A stretch of 64,000 bases of DNA from Rugalucina vietnamica (taxonomy: Eukaryota > Mollusca > Bivalvia > Lucinida > Lucinidae). Numbering within the stretch: the stretch's first letter is position 1; every line of letters begins with the position of its first letter. The notes below the pieces were generated by a model. The model had not been told where the DNA came from. It ran no database searches and worked only from the letters and a program-made list of their open reading frames with translations. Of the stretch, positions 14,624 to 26,965 are shown piece after piece. Both the position numbers and the translations under genes were made by a program. The DNA lies in contig OZ024871.1 of assembly GCA_964017185.1 (NCBI GenBank), positions 61,183,226-61,247,225 of the forward strand, given 5' to 3'.

Positions 14624-17527
14624 GTGCCGGTAGGGGGTGGGGTAATTTGCAGGCCTGTCGTCGCCGAGCGCGGACTTTCGGGAGCTAGCCTTCTAGTGGG
14701 TCTTACAGTAGAAGGGTGGCACTCTCAGACCACACGCACCGCTATGCCGGGAAAACTCTGGTTTCCGAGAAATAGGGGGAGAAATATGACCGAAAATGCA
14801 CATTTCCGTATAGAAAAGGCATGCCGCGGGTACCCTCTTCGGCTGGGTACTTTTTCGACTTTCGGGAGTTGGAGACCCAGTGGGTTTTGTAGTCCATACA
14901 AGTGCCTTCACGGCCCATAGGTCGGCTATTCCGGGAAAACTCTGGTTTCTCGGAAATTTTAACTCGAACATTGGGCATTATAACATGTGCCGGTAGGGGG
15001 TGGGGTAATTTGCAGGCCTGTCATCGCCGAGCGCGGACTTTCGGGAGCTAGCCACCTAGTGGGTCTTACAGTAGAAGGGTGGCACTCACAGACCACATGC
15101 ACCGCTATGCCGGGAAAACTCTGGTTTCCGAGAAATAGGGGGACAAATATGACCGAAAATGCACATTTCCGTATAGAAAAGGCATGCCGCGGGTACCCTC
15201 TTCGGCTGGGTACTTTTTCGACTTTCGGGAGTTGGAGACCCAGTGGGTTTTGTAGTCCATACAAGTGCCTTTACGGCCCATAGGTCGGCTATTCCGGGAA
15301 AACTCTGGTTTCTCGGAAATTTTAACTCGAACATTGGGCACTATAACATGTGCCGGTAGGGGGTGGGGTAATTTGCAGGCCTGTCATCGCCCAGCGCGGA
15401 CTTTCGGGAGCTAGCCACCTAGTGGGTCTTACAGTAGAAGGGTGGCACTCTCAGACCACACGCACCGCTATGCCGGGAAAACTCTGGTTTCCGAGAAATA
15501 GGGGGACAAATATGACCGAAAATGCACATTTCCGCATAGAAAAGGCATGCCGCGGGTACCCTCTTCGGCTGGGTACTTTTTCGACTTTCGGGAGTTGGAG
15601 ACCCAGTGGGTTTTGTAGTCCATACAAGTGCCTTCACGGCCCATAGGTCGGCTATTTCGGGAAAACTCTGGTTTCTCGGAAATTTTAACTCGAACATTGG
15701 GCACTATAACATGTGCCAGTAGGGGGTGGGGTAATTTGCAGGCCTGTCGTCGCCGAGCGCGGACTTTCGGGAGCTAGCCTTCTAGTGGGTCTTACAGTAG
15801 AAGGGTGGCACTCTCAGACCACACGCACCGCTATGCCGAGAAAACTCTGGTTTCCGAGAAATAGGGGGAGAAATATGACCGAAAATGCACATTTCCGTAT
15901 AGAAAAGGCATGCCGCGGGTACCCTCTTCGGCTGGGTACTTTTTCGACTTTCGGGAGTTGGAGACCCAGTGGGTTTTGTAGTCCATACAAGTGCCTTTAC
16001 GGCCCATAGGTCGGCTATTCCGGGAAAACTCTGGTTTCTCGGAAATTTTAACTCGAACATTGGGCACTATAACATGTGCCGGTAGGGGGTGGGGTAATTT
16101 GCAGGCCTGTCATCGCCGAGCGCGGACTTTCGGGAGCTAGCCACCTAGTGGGTCTTACAGTAGAAGGGTGGCACTCTCAGACCACACGCACCGCTATGCC
16201 GGGAAAACTCTGGTTTCCGAGAAATAGGGGGACAAATATGACCGAAAATGCACATTTCCGCATAGAAAAGGCATGCCGCGGGTACCCTCTTCGGCTGGGT
16301 ACTTTTTCGACTTTCGGGAGTTGGAGACCCAGTGGGTTTTGTAGTCCATACAAGTGCCTTCACGGCCCATAGGTCGGCTATTTCGGGAAAACTCTGGTTT
16401 CTCGGAAATTTTAACTCGAACATTGGGCACTATAACATGTGCCGGTAGGGGGTGGGGTAATTTGCAGGCCTGTCGTCGCCGAGCGCGGACTTTCGGGAGC
16501 TAGCCTTCTAGTGGGTCTTACAGTAGAAGGGTGGCACTCTCAGACCACACGCACCGCTATGCCGAGAAAACTCTGGTTTCCGAGAAATAGGGGGAGAAAT
16601 ATGACCGAAAATGCACAGTTCCGTATAGAAAAGGCATGCCGCGGGTACCCTCTTCGGCTGGGTACTTTTTCGACTTTCGGGAGTTGGAGACCCAGTGGGT
16701 TTTGTAGTCCATACAAGTGCCTTCACGGCCCATAGGTCGGCTATTCCGGGAAAACTCTGGTTTCTCGGAAATTTTAACTCGAACATTGGGCATTATAACA
16801 TGTGCCGGTAGGGGGTGGGGTAATTTGCAGGCCTGTCATCGCCGAGCGCGGACTTTCGGGAGCTAGCCACCTAGTGGGTCTTACAGTAGAAGGGTGGCAC
16901 TCACAGACCACACGCACCGCTATGCCGGGAAAACTCTGGTTTCCGAGAAATAGGGGGACAAATATGACCGAAAATGCACATTTCCGCATAGAAAAGGCAT
17001 GCCGCGGGTACCCTCTTCGGCTGGGTACTTTTTCGACTTTCGGGAGTTGGCGACCCAGTGGGTTTTGTAGTCCATACAAGTGCCTTCACGGCCCATAGGT
17101 CGGCTATTCCGGGAAAACTCTGGTTTCTCGGAAATTTTAACTCGAACATTGGGCACTATAACATGTGCCGGTAGGGGGTGGGGTAATTTGCAGGCCTGTC
17201 GTCGCCGAGCGCGGACTTTCGGGAGCTAGCCTTCTAGTGGGTCTTACAGTAGAAGGGTGGCACTCTCAGACCACACGCACCGCTATGCCGAGAAAACTCT
17301 GGTTTCCGAGAAATAGGGGGAGAAATATGACCGAAAATGCACATTTCCGTATAGAAAAGGCATGCCGCGGGTACCCTCTTCGGCTGGGTACTTTTTCGAC
17401 TTTCGGGAGTTGGAGACCCAGTGGGTTTTGTAGTCCATACAAGTGCCTTCACGGCCCATAGGTCGGCTATTCCGGGAAAACTCTGGTTTCTCGGAAATTT
17501 TAACTCGAACATTGGGCATTATAACAT
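14624..17527 (+). repeat. higher-order repeat block, copy 1 (8 monomers)
   Basis: Order: C-like, A, B, C, B, C, B, C. It carries private changes that mark a shared origin with the blocks at 22610 and 26966: CATCGCCCAGCG (for CATCGCCGAGCG) in the first B monomer, TGTGCCAGTAG (for TGTGCCGGTAG) at the start of the following C monomer, CTATTTCGGG in both flanking B monomers, and CACAGTTCCG in the next C monomer. The seventh monomer differs from the other copies (CTCACAG plus CACACGC, and TTGGCGACC). Confidence 0.9.
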
Positions 17528-20500
17528 GTGCCGGTAGGGGGTGGGGTAATTTGCAGGCCTGTCATCGCCGAGCGCGGACTTTCGGGAGCTAGCCACCTAG
17601 TGGGTCTTACAGTAGAAGGGTGGCACTCACAGACCACATGCACCGCTATGCCGGGAAAACTCTGGTTTCCGAGAAATAGGGGGACAAATATGACCGAAAA
17701 TGCACATTTCCGTATAGAAAAGGCATGCCGCGGGTACCCTCTTCGGCTGGGTACTTTTTCGACTTTCGGGAGTTGGAGACCCAGTGGGTTTTGTAGTCCA
17801 TACAAGTGCCTTTACGGCCCATAGGTCGGCTATTCCGGGAAAACTCTGGTTTCTCGGAAATTTTAACTCGAACATTGGGCACTATAACATGTGCCGGTAG
17901 GGGGTGGGGTAATTTGCAGGCCTGTCATCGCCGAGCGCGGACTTTCGGGAGCTAGCCACCTAGTGGGTCTTACAGTAGAAGGGTGGCACTCTCAGACCAC
18001 ACGCACCGCTATGCCGGGAAAACTCTGGTTTCCGAGAAATAGGGGGACAAATATGACCAAAAATGCACATTTCCGCATAGAAAAGGCATGCCGCGGGTAC
18101 CCTCTTCGGCTGGGTACTTTTTCGACTTTCGGGAGTTGGAGACCCAGTGGGTTTTGTAGTCCATACAAGTGCCTTCACGGCCCATAGGTCGGCTATTTCG
18201 GGAAAACTCTGGTTTCTCGGAAATTTTAACTCGAACATTGGGCACTATAACATGTGCCGGTAGGGGGTGGGGTAATTTGCAGGCCTGTCGTCGCCGAGCG
18301 CGGACTTTCGGGAGCTAGCCTTCTAGTGGGTCTTACAGTAGAAGGGTGGCACTCTCAGACCACACGCACCGCTATGCCGAGAAAACTCTGGTTTCCGAGA
18401 AATAGGGGGAGAAATATGACCGAAAATGCACAGTTCCGTATAGAAAAGGCATGCCGCGGGTACCCTCTTCGGCTGGGTACTTTTTCGACTTTCGGGAGTT
18501 GGAGACCCAGTGGGTTTTGTAGTCCATACAAGTGCCTTCACGGCCCATAGGTCGGCTATTCCGGGAAAACTCTGGTTTCTCGGAAATTTTAACTCGAACA
18601 TTGGGCATTATAACATGTGCCGGTAGGGGGTGGGGTAATTTGCAGGCCTGTCATCGCCGAGCGCGGACTTTCGGGAGCTAGCCACCTAGTGGGTCTTACA
18701 GTAGAAGGGTGGCACTCTCAGACCACACGCACCGCTATGCCGGGAAAACTCTGGTTTCCGAGAAATAGGGGGACAAATATGACCGAAAATGCACATTTCC
18801 GCATAGAAAAGGCATGCCGCGGGTACCCTCTTCGGCTGGGTACTTTTTCGACTTTCGGGAGTTGGAGACCCAGTGGGTTTTGTAGTCCATACAAGTGCCT
18901 TCACGGCCCATAGGTCGGCTATTCCGGGAAAACTCTGGTTTCTCGGAAATTTTAACTCGAACATTGGGCACTATAACATGTGCCGGTAGGGGGTGGGGTA
19001 ATTTGCAGGCCTGTCGTCGCCGAGCGCGGACTTTCGGGAGCTAGCCTTCTAGTGGGTCTTACAGTAGAAGGGTGGCACTCTCAGACCACACGCACCGCTA
19101 TGCCGAGAAAACTCTGGTTTCCGAGAAATAGGGGGAGAAATATGACCGAAAATGCACATTTCCGTATAGAAAAGGCATGCCGCGGGTACCCTCTTCGGCT
19201 GGGTACTTTTTCGACTTTCGGGAGTTGGAGACCCAGTGGGTTTTGTAGTCCATACAAGTGCCTTCACGGCCCATAGGTCGGCTATTCCGGGAAAACTCTG
19301 GTTTCTCGGAAATTTTAACTCGAACATTGGGCATTATAACATGTGCCGGTAGGGGGTGGGGTAATTTGCAGGCCTGTCATCGCCGAGCGCGGACTTTCGG
19401 GAGCTAGCCACCTAGTGGGTCTTACAGTAGAAGGGTGGCACTCACAGACCACATGCACCGCTATGCCGGGAAAACTCTGGTTTCCGAGAAATAGGGGGAC
19501 AAATATGACCGAAAATGCACATTTCCGTATAGAAAAGGCATGCCGCGGGTACCCTCTTCGGCTGGGTACTTTTTCGACTTTCGGGAGTTGGAGACCCAGT
19601 GGGTTTTGTAGTCCATACAAGTGCCTTTACGGCCCATAGGTCGGCTATTCCGGGAAAACTCTGGTTTCTCGGAAATTTTAACTCGAACATTGGGCACTAT
19701 AACATGTGCCGGTAGGGGGTGGGGTAATTTGCAGGCCTGTCATCGCCGAGCGCGGACTTTCGGGAGCTAGCCACCTAGTGGGTCTTACAGTAGAAGGGTG
19801 GCACTCTCAGACCACACGCACCGCTATGCCGGGAAAACTCTGGTTTCCGAGAAATAGGGGGACAAATATGACCAAAAATGCACATTTCCGCATAGAAAAG
19901 GCATGCCGCGGGTACCCTCTTCGGCTGGGTACTTTTTCGACTTTCGGGAGTTGGAGACCCAGTGGGTTTTGTAGTCCATACAAGTGCCTTCACGGCCCAT
20001 AGGTCGGCTATTTCGGGAAAACTCTGGTTTCTCGGAAATTTTAACTCGAACATTGGGCACTATAACATGTGCCGGTAGGGGGTGGGGTAATTTGCAGGCC
20101 TGTCGTCGCCGAGCGCGGACTTTCGGGAGCTAGCCTTCTAGTGGGTCTTACAGTAGAAGGGTGGCACTCTCAGACCACACGCACCGCTATGCCGAGAAAA
20201 CTCTGGTTTCCGAGAAATAGGGGGAGAAATATGACCGAAAATGCACAGTTCCGTATAGAAAAGGCATGCCGCGGGTACCCTCTTCGGCTGGGTACTTTTT
20301 CGACTTTCGGGAGTTGGAGACCCAGTGGGTTTTGTAGTCCATACAAGTGCCTTCACGGCCCATAGGTCGGCTATTCCGGGAAAACTCTGGTTTCTCGGAA
20401 ATTTTAACTCGAACATTGGGCATTATAACATGTGCCGGTAGGGGGTGGGGTAATTTGCAGGCCTGTCATCGCCGAGCGCGGACTTTCGGGAGCTAGCCAC

Positions 20501-21883
20501 CTAGTGGGTCTTACAGTAGAAGGGTGGCACTCTCAGACCACACGCACCGCTATGCCGGGAAAACTCTGGTTTCCGAGAAATAGGGGGACAAATATGACCG
20601 AAAATGCACATTTCCGCATAGAAAAGGCATGCCGCGGGTACCCTCTTCGGCTGGGTACTTTTTCGACTTTCGGGAGTTGGAGACCCAGTGGGTTTTGTAG
20701 TCCATACAAGTGCCTTCACGGCCCATAGGTCGGCTATTCCGGGAAAACTCTGGTTTCTCGGAAATTTTAACTCGAACATTGGGCACTATAACATGTGCCG
20801 GTAGGGGGTGGGGTAATTTGCAGGCCTGTCGTCGTCGAGCGCGGACTTTCGGGAGCTAGCCTTCTAGTGGGTCTTACAGTAGAAGGGTGGCACTCTCAGA
20901 CCACACGCACCGCTATGCCGAGAAAACTCTGGTTTCCGAGAAATAGGGGGAGAAATATGACCGAAAATGCACATTTCCGTATAGAAAAGGCATGCCGCGG
21001 GTACCCTCTTCGGCTGGGTACTTTTTCGACTTTCGGGAGTTGGAGACCCAGTGGGTTTTGTAGTCCATACAAGTGCCTTCACGGCCCATAGGTCGGCTAT
21101 TCCGGGAAAACTCTGGTTTCTCGGAAATTTTAACTCGAACATTGGGCATTATAACATGTGCCGGTAGGGGGTGGGGTAATTTGCAGGCCTGTCATCGCCG
21201 AGCGCGGACTTTCGGGAGCTAGCCACCTAGTGGGTCTTACAGTAGAAGGGTGGCACTCTCAGACCACACGCACCGCTATGCCGGGAAAACTCTGGTTTCC
21301 GAGAAATAGGGGGACAAATATGACCGAAAATGCACATTTCCGCATAGAAAAGGCATGCCGCGGGTACCCTCTTCGGCTGGGTACTTTTTCGACTTTCGGG
21401 AGTTGGAGACCCAGTGGGTTTTGTAGTCCATACAAGTGCCTTCACGGCCCATAGGTCGGCTATTCCGGGAAAACTCTGGTTTCTCGGAAATTTTAACTCG
21501 AACATTGGGCACTATAACATGTGCCGGTAGGGGGTGGGGTAATTTGCAGGCCTGTCGTCGCCGAGCGCGGACTTTCGGGAGCTAGCCTTCTAGTGGGTCT
21601 TACAGTAGAAGGGTGGCACTCTCAGACCACACGCACCGCTATGCCGAGAAAAATCTGGTTTCCGAGAAATAGGGGGAGAAATATGACCGAAAATGCACAT
21701 TTCCGTATAGAAAAGGCATGCCGCGGGTACCCTCTTCGGCTGGGTACTTTTTCGACTTTCGGGAGTTGGAGACCCAGTGGGTTTTGTAGTCCATACAAGT
21801 GCCTTCACGGCCCATAGGTCGGCTATTCCGGGAAAACTCTGGTTTCTCGGAAATTTTAACTCGAACATTGGGCATTATAACAT
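17528..21883 (+). repeat. five-monomer and seven-monomer higher-order units in tandem
   Basis: Units A-B-C-B-C (17528-19342) and A-B-C-B-C-B-C (19343-21883). In both units the first B monomer has ATGACCAAAAATGC and the next C monomer has CACAGTTCCG. The same A-B-C triplet with both changes returns at 29870-30958, the last complete monomers of the array. Units grow and shrink by B-C pairs, as expected from unequal exchange. Confidence 0.88.
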
Positions 21884-22609
21884 GTGCCGGTAGGGGGTGG
21901 GGCAATTTGCAGGCCTGTCATCGCCGAGCGCGGACTTTCGGGAGCTAGCCACCTAGTGGGTCTTACAGTAGAAGGGTGGCACTCACAGACCACATGCACC
22001 GCTATGCCGGGAAAACTCTGGTTTCCGAGAAATAGGGGGACAAATATGACCGAAAATGCACATTTCCGTATAGAAAAGGCATGCCGCGGGTACCCTCTTC
22101 GGCTGGGTACTTTTTCGACTTTCGGGAGTTGGAGACCCAGTGGGTTTTGTAGTCCATACAAGTGCCTTTACGGCCCATAGGTCGGCTATTCCGGGAAAAC
22201 TCTGGTTTCTCGGAAATTTTAACTCGAACATTGGGCACTATAACATGTGCCGGTAGGGGGTGGGGTAATTTGCAGGCCTGTCATCGCCGAGCGCGGACTT
22301 TCGGGAGCTAGCCACCTAGTGGGTCTTACAGTAGAAGGGTGGCACTCTCAGACCACACGCACCGCTATGCCGGGAAAACTCTGGTTTCCGAGAAATAGGG
22401 GGACAAATATGACCGAAAATGCACATTTCCGCATAGAAAAGGCATGCCGCGGGTACCCTCTTCGGCTGGGTACTTTTTCGACTTTCGGGAGTTGGAGACC
22501 CAGTGGGTTTTGTAGTCCATACAAGTGCCTTCACGGCCCATAGGTCGGCTATTCCGGGAAAACTCTGGTTTCTCGGAAATTTTAACTCGAACATTGGGCA
22601 CTATAACAT

Positions 22610-25513
22610 GTGCCGGTAGGGGGTGGGGTAATTTGCAGGCCTGTCGTCGCCGAGCGCGGACTTTCGGGAGCTAGCCTTCTAGTGGGTCTTACAGTAGAAG
22701 GGTGGCACTCTCAGACCACACGCACCGCTATGCCGGGAAAACTCTGGTTTCCGAGAAATAGGGGGAGAAATATGACCGAAAATGCACATTTCCGTATAGA
22801 AAAGGCATGCCGCGGGTACCCTCTTCGGCTGGGTACTTTTTCGACTTTCGGGAGTTGGAGACCCAGTGGGTTTTGTAGTCCATACAAGTGCCTTCACGGC
22901 CCATAGGTCGGCTATTCCGGGAAAACTCTGGTTTCTCGGAAATTTTAACTCGAACATTGGGCATTATAACATGTGCCGGTAGGGGGTGGGGTAATTTGCA
23001 GGCCTGTCATCGCCGAGCGCGGACTTTCGGGAGCTAGCCACCTAGTGGGTCTTACAGTAGAAGGGTGGCACTCACAGACCACATGCACCGCTATGCCGGG
23101 AAAACTCTGGTTTCCGAGAAATAGGGGGACAAATATGACCGAAAATGCACATTTCCGTATAGAAAAGGCATGCCGCGGGTACCCTCTTCGGCTGGGTACT
23201 TTTTCGACTTTCGGGAGTTGGAGACCCAGTGGGTTTTGTAGTCCATACAAGTGCCTTTACGGCCCATAGGTCGGCTATTCCGGGAAAACTCTGGTTTCTC
23301 GGAAATTTTAACTCGAACATTGGGCACTATAACATGTGCCGGTAGGGGGTGGGGTAATTTGCAGGCCTGTCATCGCCCAGCGCGGACTTTCGGGAGCTAG
23401 CCACCTAGTGGGTCTTACAGTAGAAGGGTGGCACTCTCAGACCACACGCACCGCTATGCCGGGAAAACTCTGGTTTCCGAGAAATAGGGGGACAAATATG
23501 ACCGAAAATGCACATTTCCGCATAGAAAAGGCATGCCGCGGGTACCCTCTTCGGCTGGGTACTTTTTCGACTTTCGGGAGTTGGAGACCCAGTGGGTTTT
23601 GTAGTCCATACAAGTGCCTTCACGGCCCATAGGTCGGCTATTTCGGGAAAACTCTGGTTTCTCGGAAATTTTAACTCGAACATTGGGCACTATAACATGT
23701 GCCAGTAGGGGGTGGGGTAATTTGCAGGCCTGTCGTCGCCGAGCGCGGACTTTCGGGAGCTAGCCTTCTAGTGGGTCTTACAGTAGAAGGGTGGCACTCT
23801 CAGACCACACGCACCGCTATGCCGAGAAAACTCTGGTTTCCGAGAAATAGGGGGAGAAATATGACCGAAAATGCACATTTCCGTATAGAAAAGGCATGCC
23901 GCGGGTACCCTCTTCGGCTGGGTACTTTTTCGACTTTCGGGAGTTGGAGACCCAGTGGGTTTTGTAGTCCATACAAGTGCCTTTACGGCCCATAGGTCGG
24001 CTATTCCGGGAAAACTCTGGTTTCTCGGAAATTTTAACTCGAACATTGGGCACTATAACATGTGCCGGTAGGGGGTGGGGTAATTTGCAGGCCTGTCATC
24101 GCCGAGCGCGGACTTTCGGGAGCTAGCCACCTAGTGGGTCTTACAGTAGAAGGGTGGCACTCTCAGACCACACGCACCGCTATGCCGGGAAAACTCTGGT
24201 TTCCGAGAAATAGGGGGACAAATATGACCGAAAATGCACATTTCCGCATAGAAAAGGCATGCCGCGGGTACCCTCTTCGGCTGGGTACTTTTTCGACTTT
24301 CGGGAGTTGGAGACCCAGTGGGTTTTGTAGTCCATACAAGTGCCTTCACGGCCCATAGGTCGGCTATTTCGGGAAAACTCTGGTTTCTCGGAAATTTTAA
24401 CTCGAACATTGGGCACTATAACATGTGCCGGTAGGGGGTGGGGTAATTTGCAGGCCTGTCGTCGCCGAGCGCGGACTTTCGGGAGCTAGCCTTCTAGTGG
24501 GTCTTACAGTAGAAGGGTGGCACTCTCAGACCACACGCACCGCTATGCCGAGAAAACTCTGGTTTCCGAGAAATAGGGGGAGAAATATGACCGAAAATGC
24601 ACAGTTCCGTATAGAAAAGGCATGCCGCGGGTACCCTCTTCGGCTGGGTACTTTTTCGACTTTCGGGAGTTGGAGACCCAGTGGGTTTTGTAGTCCATAC
24701 AAGTGCCTTCACGGCCCATAGGTCGGCTATTCCGGGAAAACTCTGGTTTCTCGGAAATTTTAACTCGAACATTGGGCATTATAACATGTGCCGGTAGGGG
24801 GTGGGGTAATTTGCAGGCCTGTCATCGCCGAGCGCGGACTTTCGGGAGCTAGCCACCTAGTGGGTCTTACAGTAGAAGGGTGGCACTCTCAGACCACACG
24901 CACCGCTATGCCGGGAAAACTCTGGTTTCCGAGAAATAGGGGGACAAATATGACCGAAAATGCACATTTCCGCATAGAAAAGGCATGCCGCGGGTACCCT
25001 CTTCGGCTGGGTACTTTTTCGACTTTCGGGAGTTGGAGACCCAGTGGGTTTTGTAGTCCATACAAGTGCCTTCACGGCCCATAGGTCGGCTATTCCGGGA
25101 AAACTCTGGTTTCTCGGAAATTTTAACTCGAACATTGGGCACTATAACATGTGCCGGTAGGGGGTGGGGTAATTTGCAGGCCTGTCGTCGCCGAGCGCGG
25201 ACTTTCGGGAGCTAGCCTTCTAGTGGGTCTTACAGTAGAAGGGTGGCACTCTCAGACCACACGCACCGCTATGCCGAGAAAACTCTGGTTTCCGAGAAAT
25301 AGGGGGAGAAATATGACCGAAAATGCACATTTCCGTATAGAAAAGGCATGCCGCGGGTACCCTCTTCGGCTGGGTACTTTTTCGACTTTCGGGAGTTGGA
25401 GACCCAGTGGGTTTTGTAGTCCATACAAGTGCCTTCACGGCCCATAGGTCGGCTATTCCGGGAAAACTCTGGTTTCTCGGAAATTTTAACTCGAACATTG
25501 GGCATTATAACAT
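22610..25513 (+). repeat. higher-order repeat block, copy 2 (8 monomers)
   Basis: Same monomer order and same private changes as the block at 14624 (offset 7986 bp, exactly 22 monomers), including the CCCAGCG, GCCAGTAG, CTATTTCGGG and CACAGTTCCG variants. The similarity extends to its left: the pair A, B before it also precedes copy 3. Confidence 0.9.
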
Positions 25514-26965
25514 GTGCCGGTAGGGGGTGGGGTAATTTGCAGGCCTGTCATCGCCGAGCGCGGACTTTCGGGAGCTAGCCACCTAGTGGGTCTTACAGTA
25601 GAAGGGTGGCACTCTCAGACCACACGCACCGCTATGCCGGGAAAACTCTGGTTTCCGAGAAATAGGGGGACAAATATGACCGAAAATGCACATTTCCGCA
25701 TAGAAAAGGCATGCCGCGGGTACCCTCTTCGGCTGGGTACTTTTTCGACTTTCGGGAGTTGGAGACCCAGTGGGTTTTGTAGTCCATACAAGTGCCTTCA
25801 CGGCCCATAGGTCGGCTATTCCGGGAAAACTCTGGTTTCTCGGAAATTTTAACTCGAACATTGGGCACTATAACATGTGCCGGTAGGGGGTGGGGTAATT
25901 TGCAGGCCTGTCGTCGCCGAGCGCGGACTTTCGGGAGCTAGCCTTCTAGTGGGTCTTACAGTAGAAGGGTGGCACTCTCAGACCACACGCACCGCTATGC
26001 CGAGAAAACTCTGGTTTCCGAGAAATAGGGGGAGAAATATGACCGAAAATGCACATTTCCGTATAGAAAAGGCATGCCGCGGGTACCCTCTTCGGCTGGG
26101 TACTTTTTCGACTTTCGGGAGTTGGAGACCCAGTGGGTTTTGTAGTCCATACAAGTGCCTTCACGGCCCATAGGTCGGCTATTCCGGGAAAACTCTGGTT
26201 TCTCGGAAATTTTAACTCGAACATTGGGCATTATAACATGTGCCGGTAGGGGGTGGGGTAATTTGCAGGCCTGTCATCGCCGAGCGCGGACTTTCGGGAG
26301 CTAGCCACCTAGTGGGTCTTACAGTAGAAGGGTGGCACTCACAGACCACATGCACCGCTATGCCGGGAAAACTCTGGTTTCCGAGAAATAGGGGGACAAA
26401 TATGACCGAAAATGCACATTTCCGTATAGAAAAGGCATGCCGCGGGTACCCTCTTCGGCTGGGTACTTTTTCGACTTTCGGGAGTTGGAGACCCAGTGGG
26501 TTTTGTAGTCCATACAAGTGCCTTTACGGCCCATAGGTCGGCTATACCGGGAAAACTCTGGTTTCTCGGAAATTTTAACTCGAACATTGGGCACTATAAC
26601 ATGTGCCGGTAGGGGGTGGGGTAATTTGCAGGCCTGTCATCGCCGAGCGCGGACTTTCGGGAGCTAGCCACCTAGTGGGTCTTACAGTAGAAGGGTGGCA
26701 CTCTCAGACCACACGCACCGCTATGCCGGGAAAACTCTGGTTTCCGAGAAATAGGGGGACAAATATGACCGAAAATGCACATTTCCGCATAGAAAAGGCA
26801 TGCCGCGGGTACCCTCTTCGGCTGGGTACTTTTTCGACTTTCGGGAGTTGGAGACCCAGTGGGTTTTGTAGTCCATACAAGTGCCTTCACGGCCCATAGG
26901 TCGGCTATTCCGGGAAAACTCTGGTTTCTCGGAAATTTTAACTCGAACATTGGGCACTATAACAT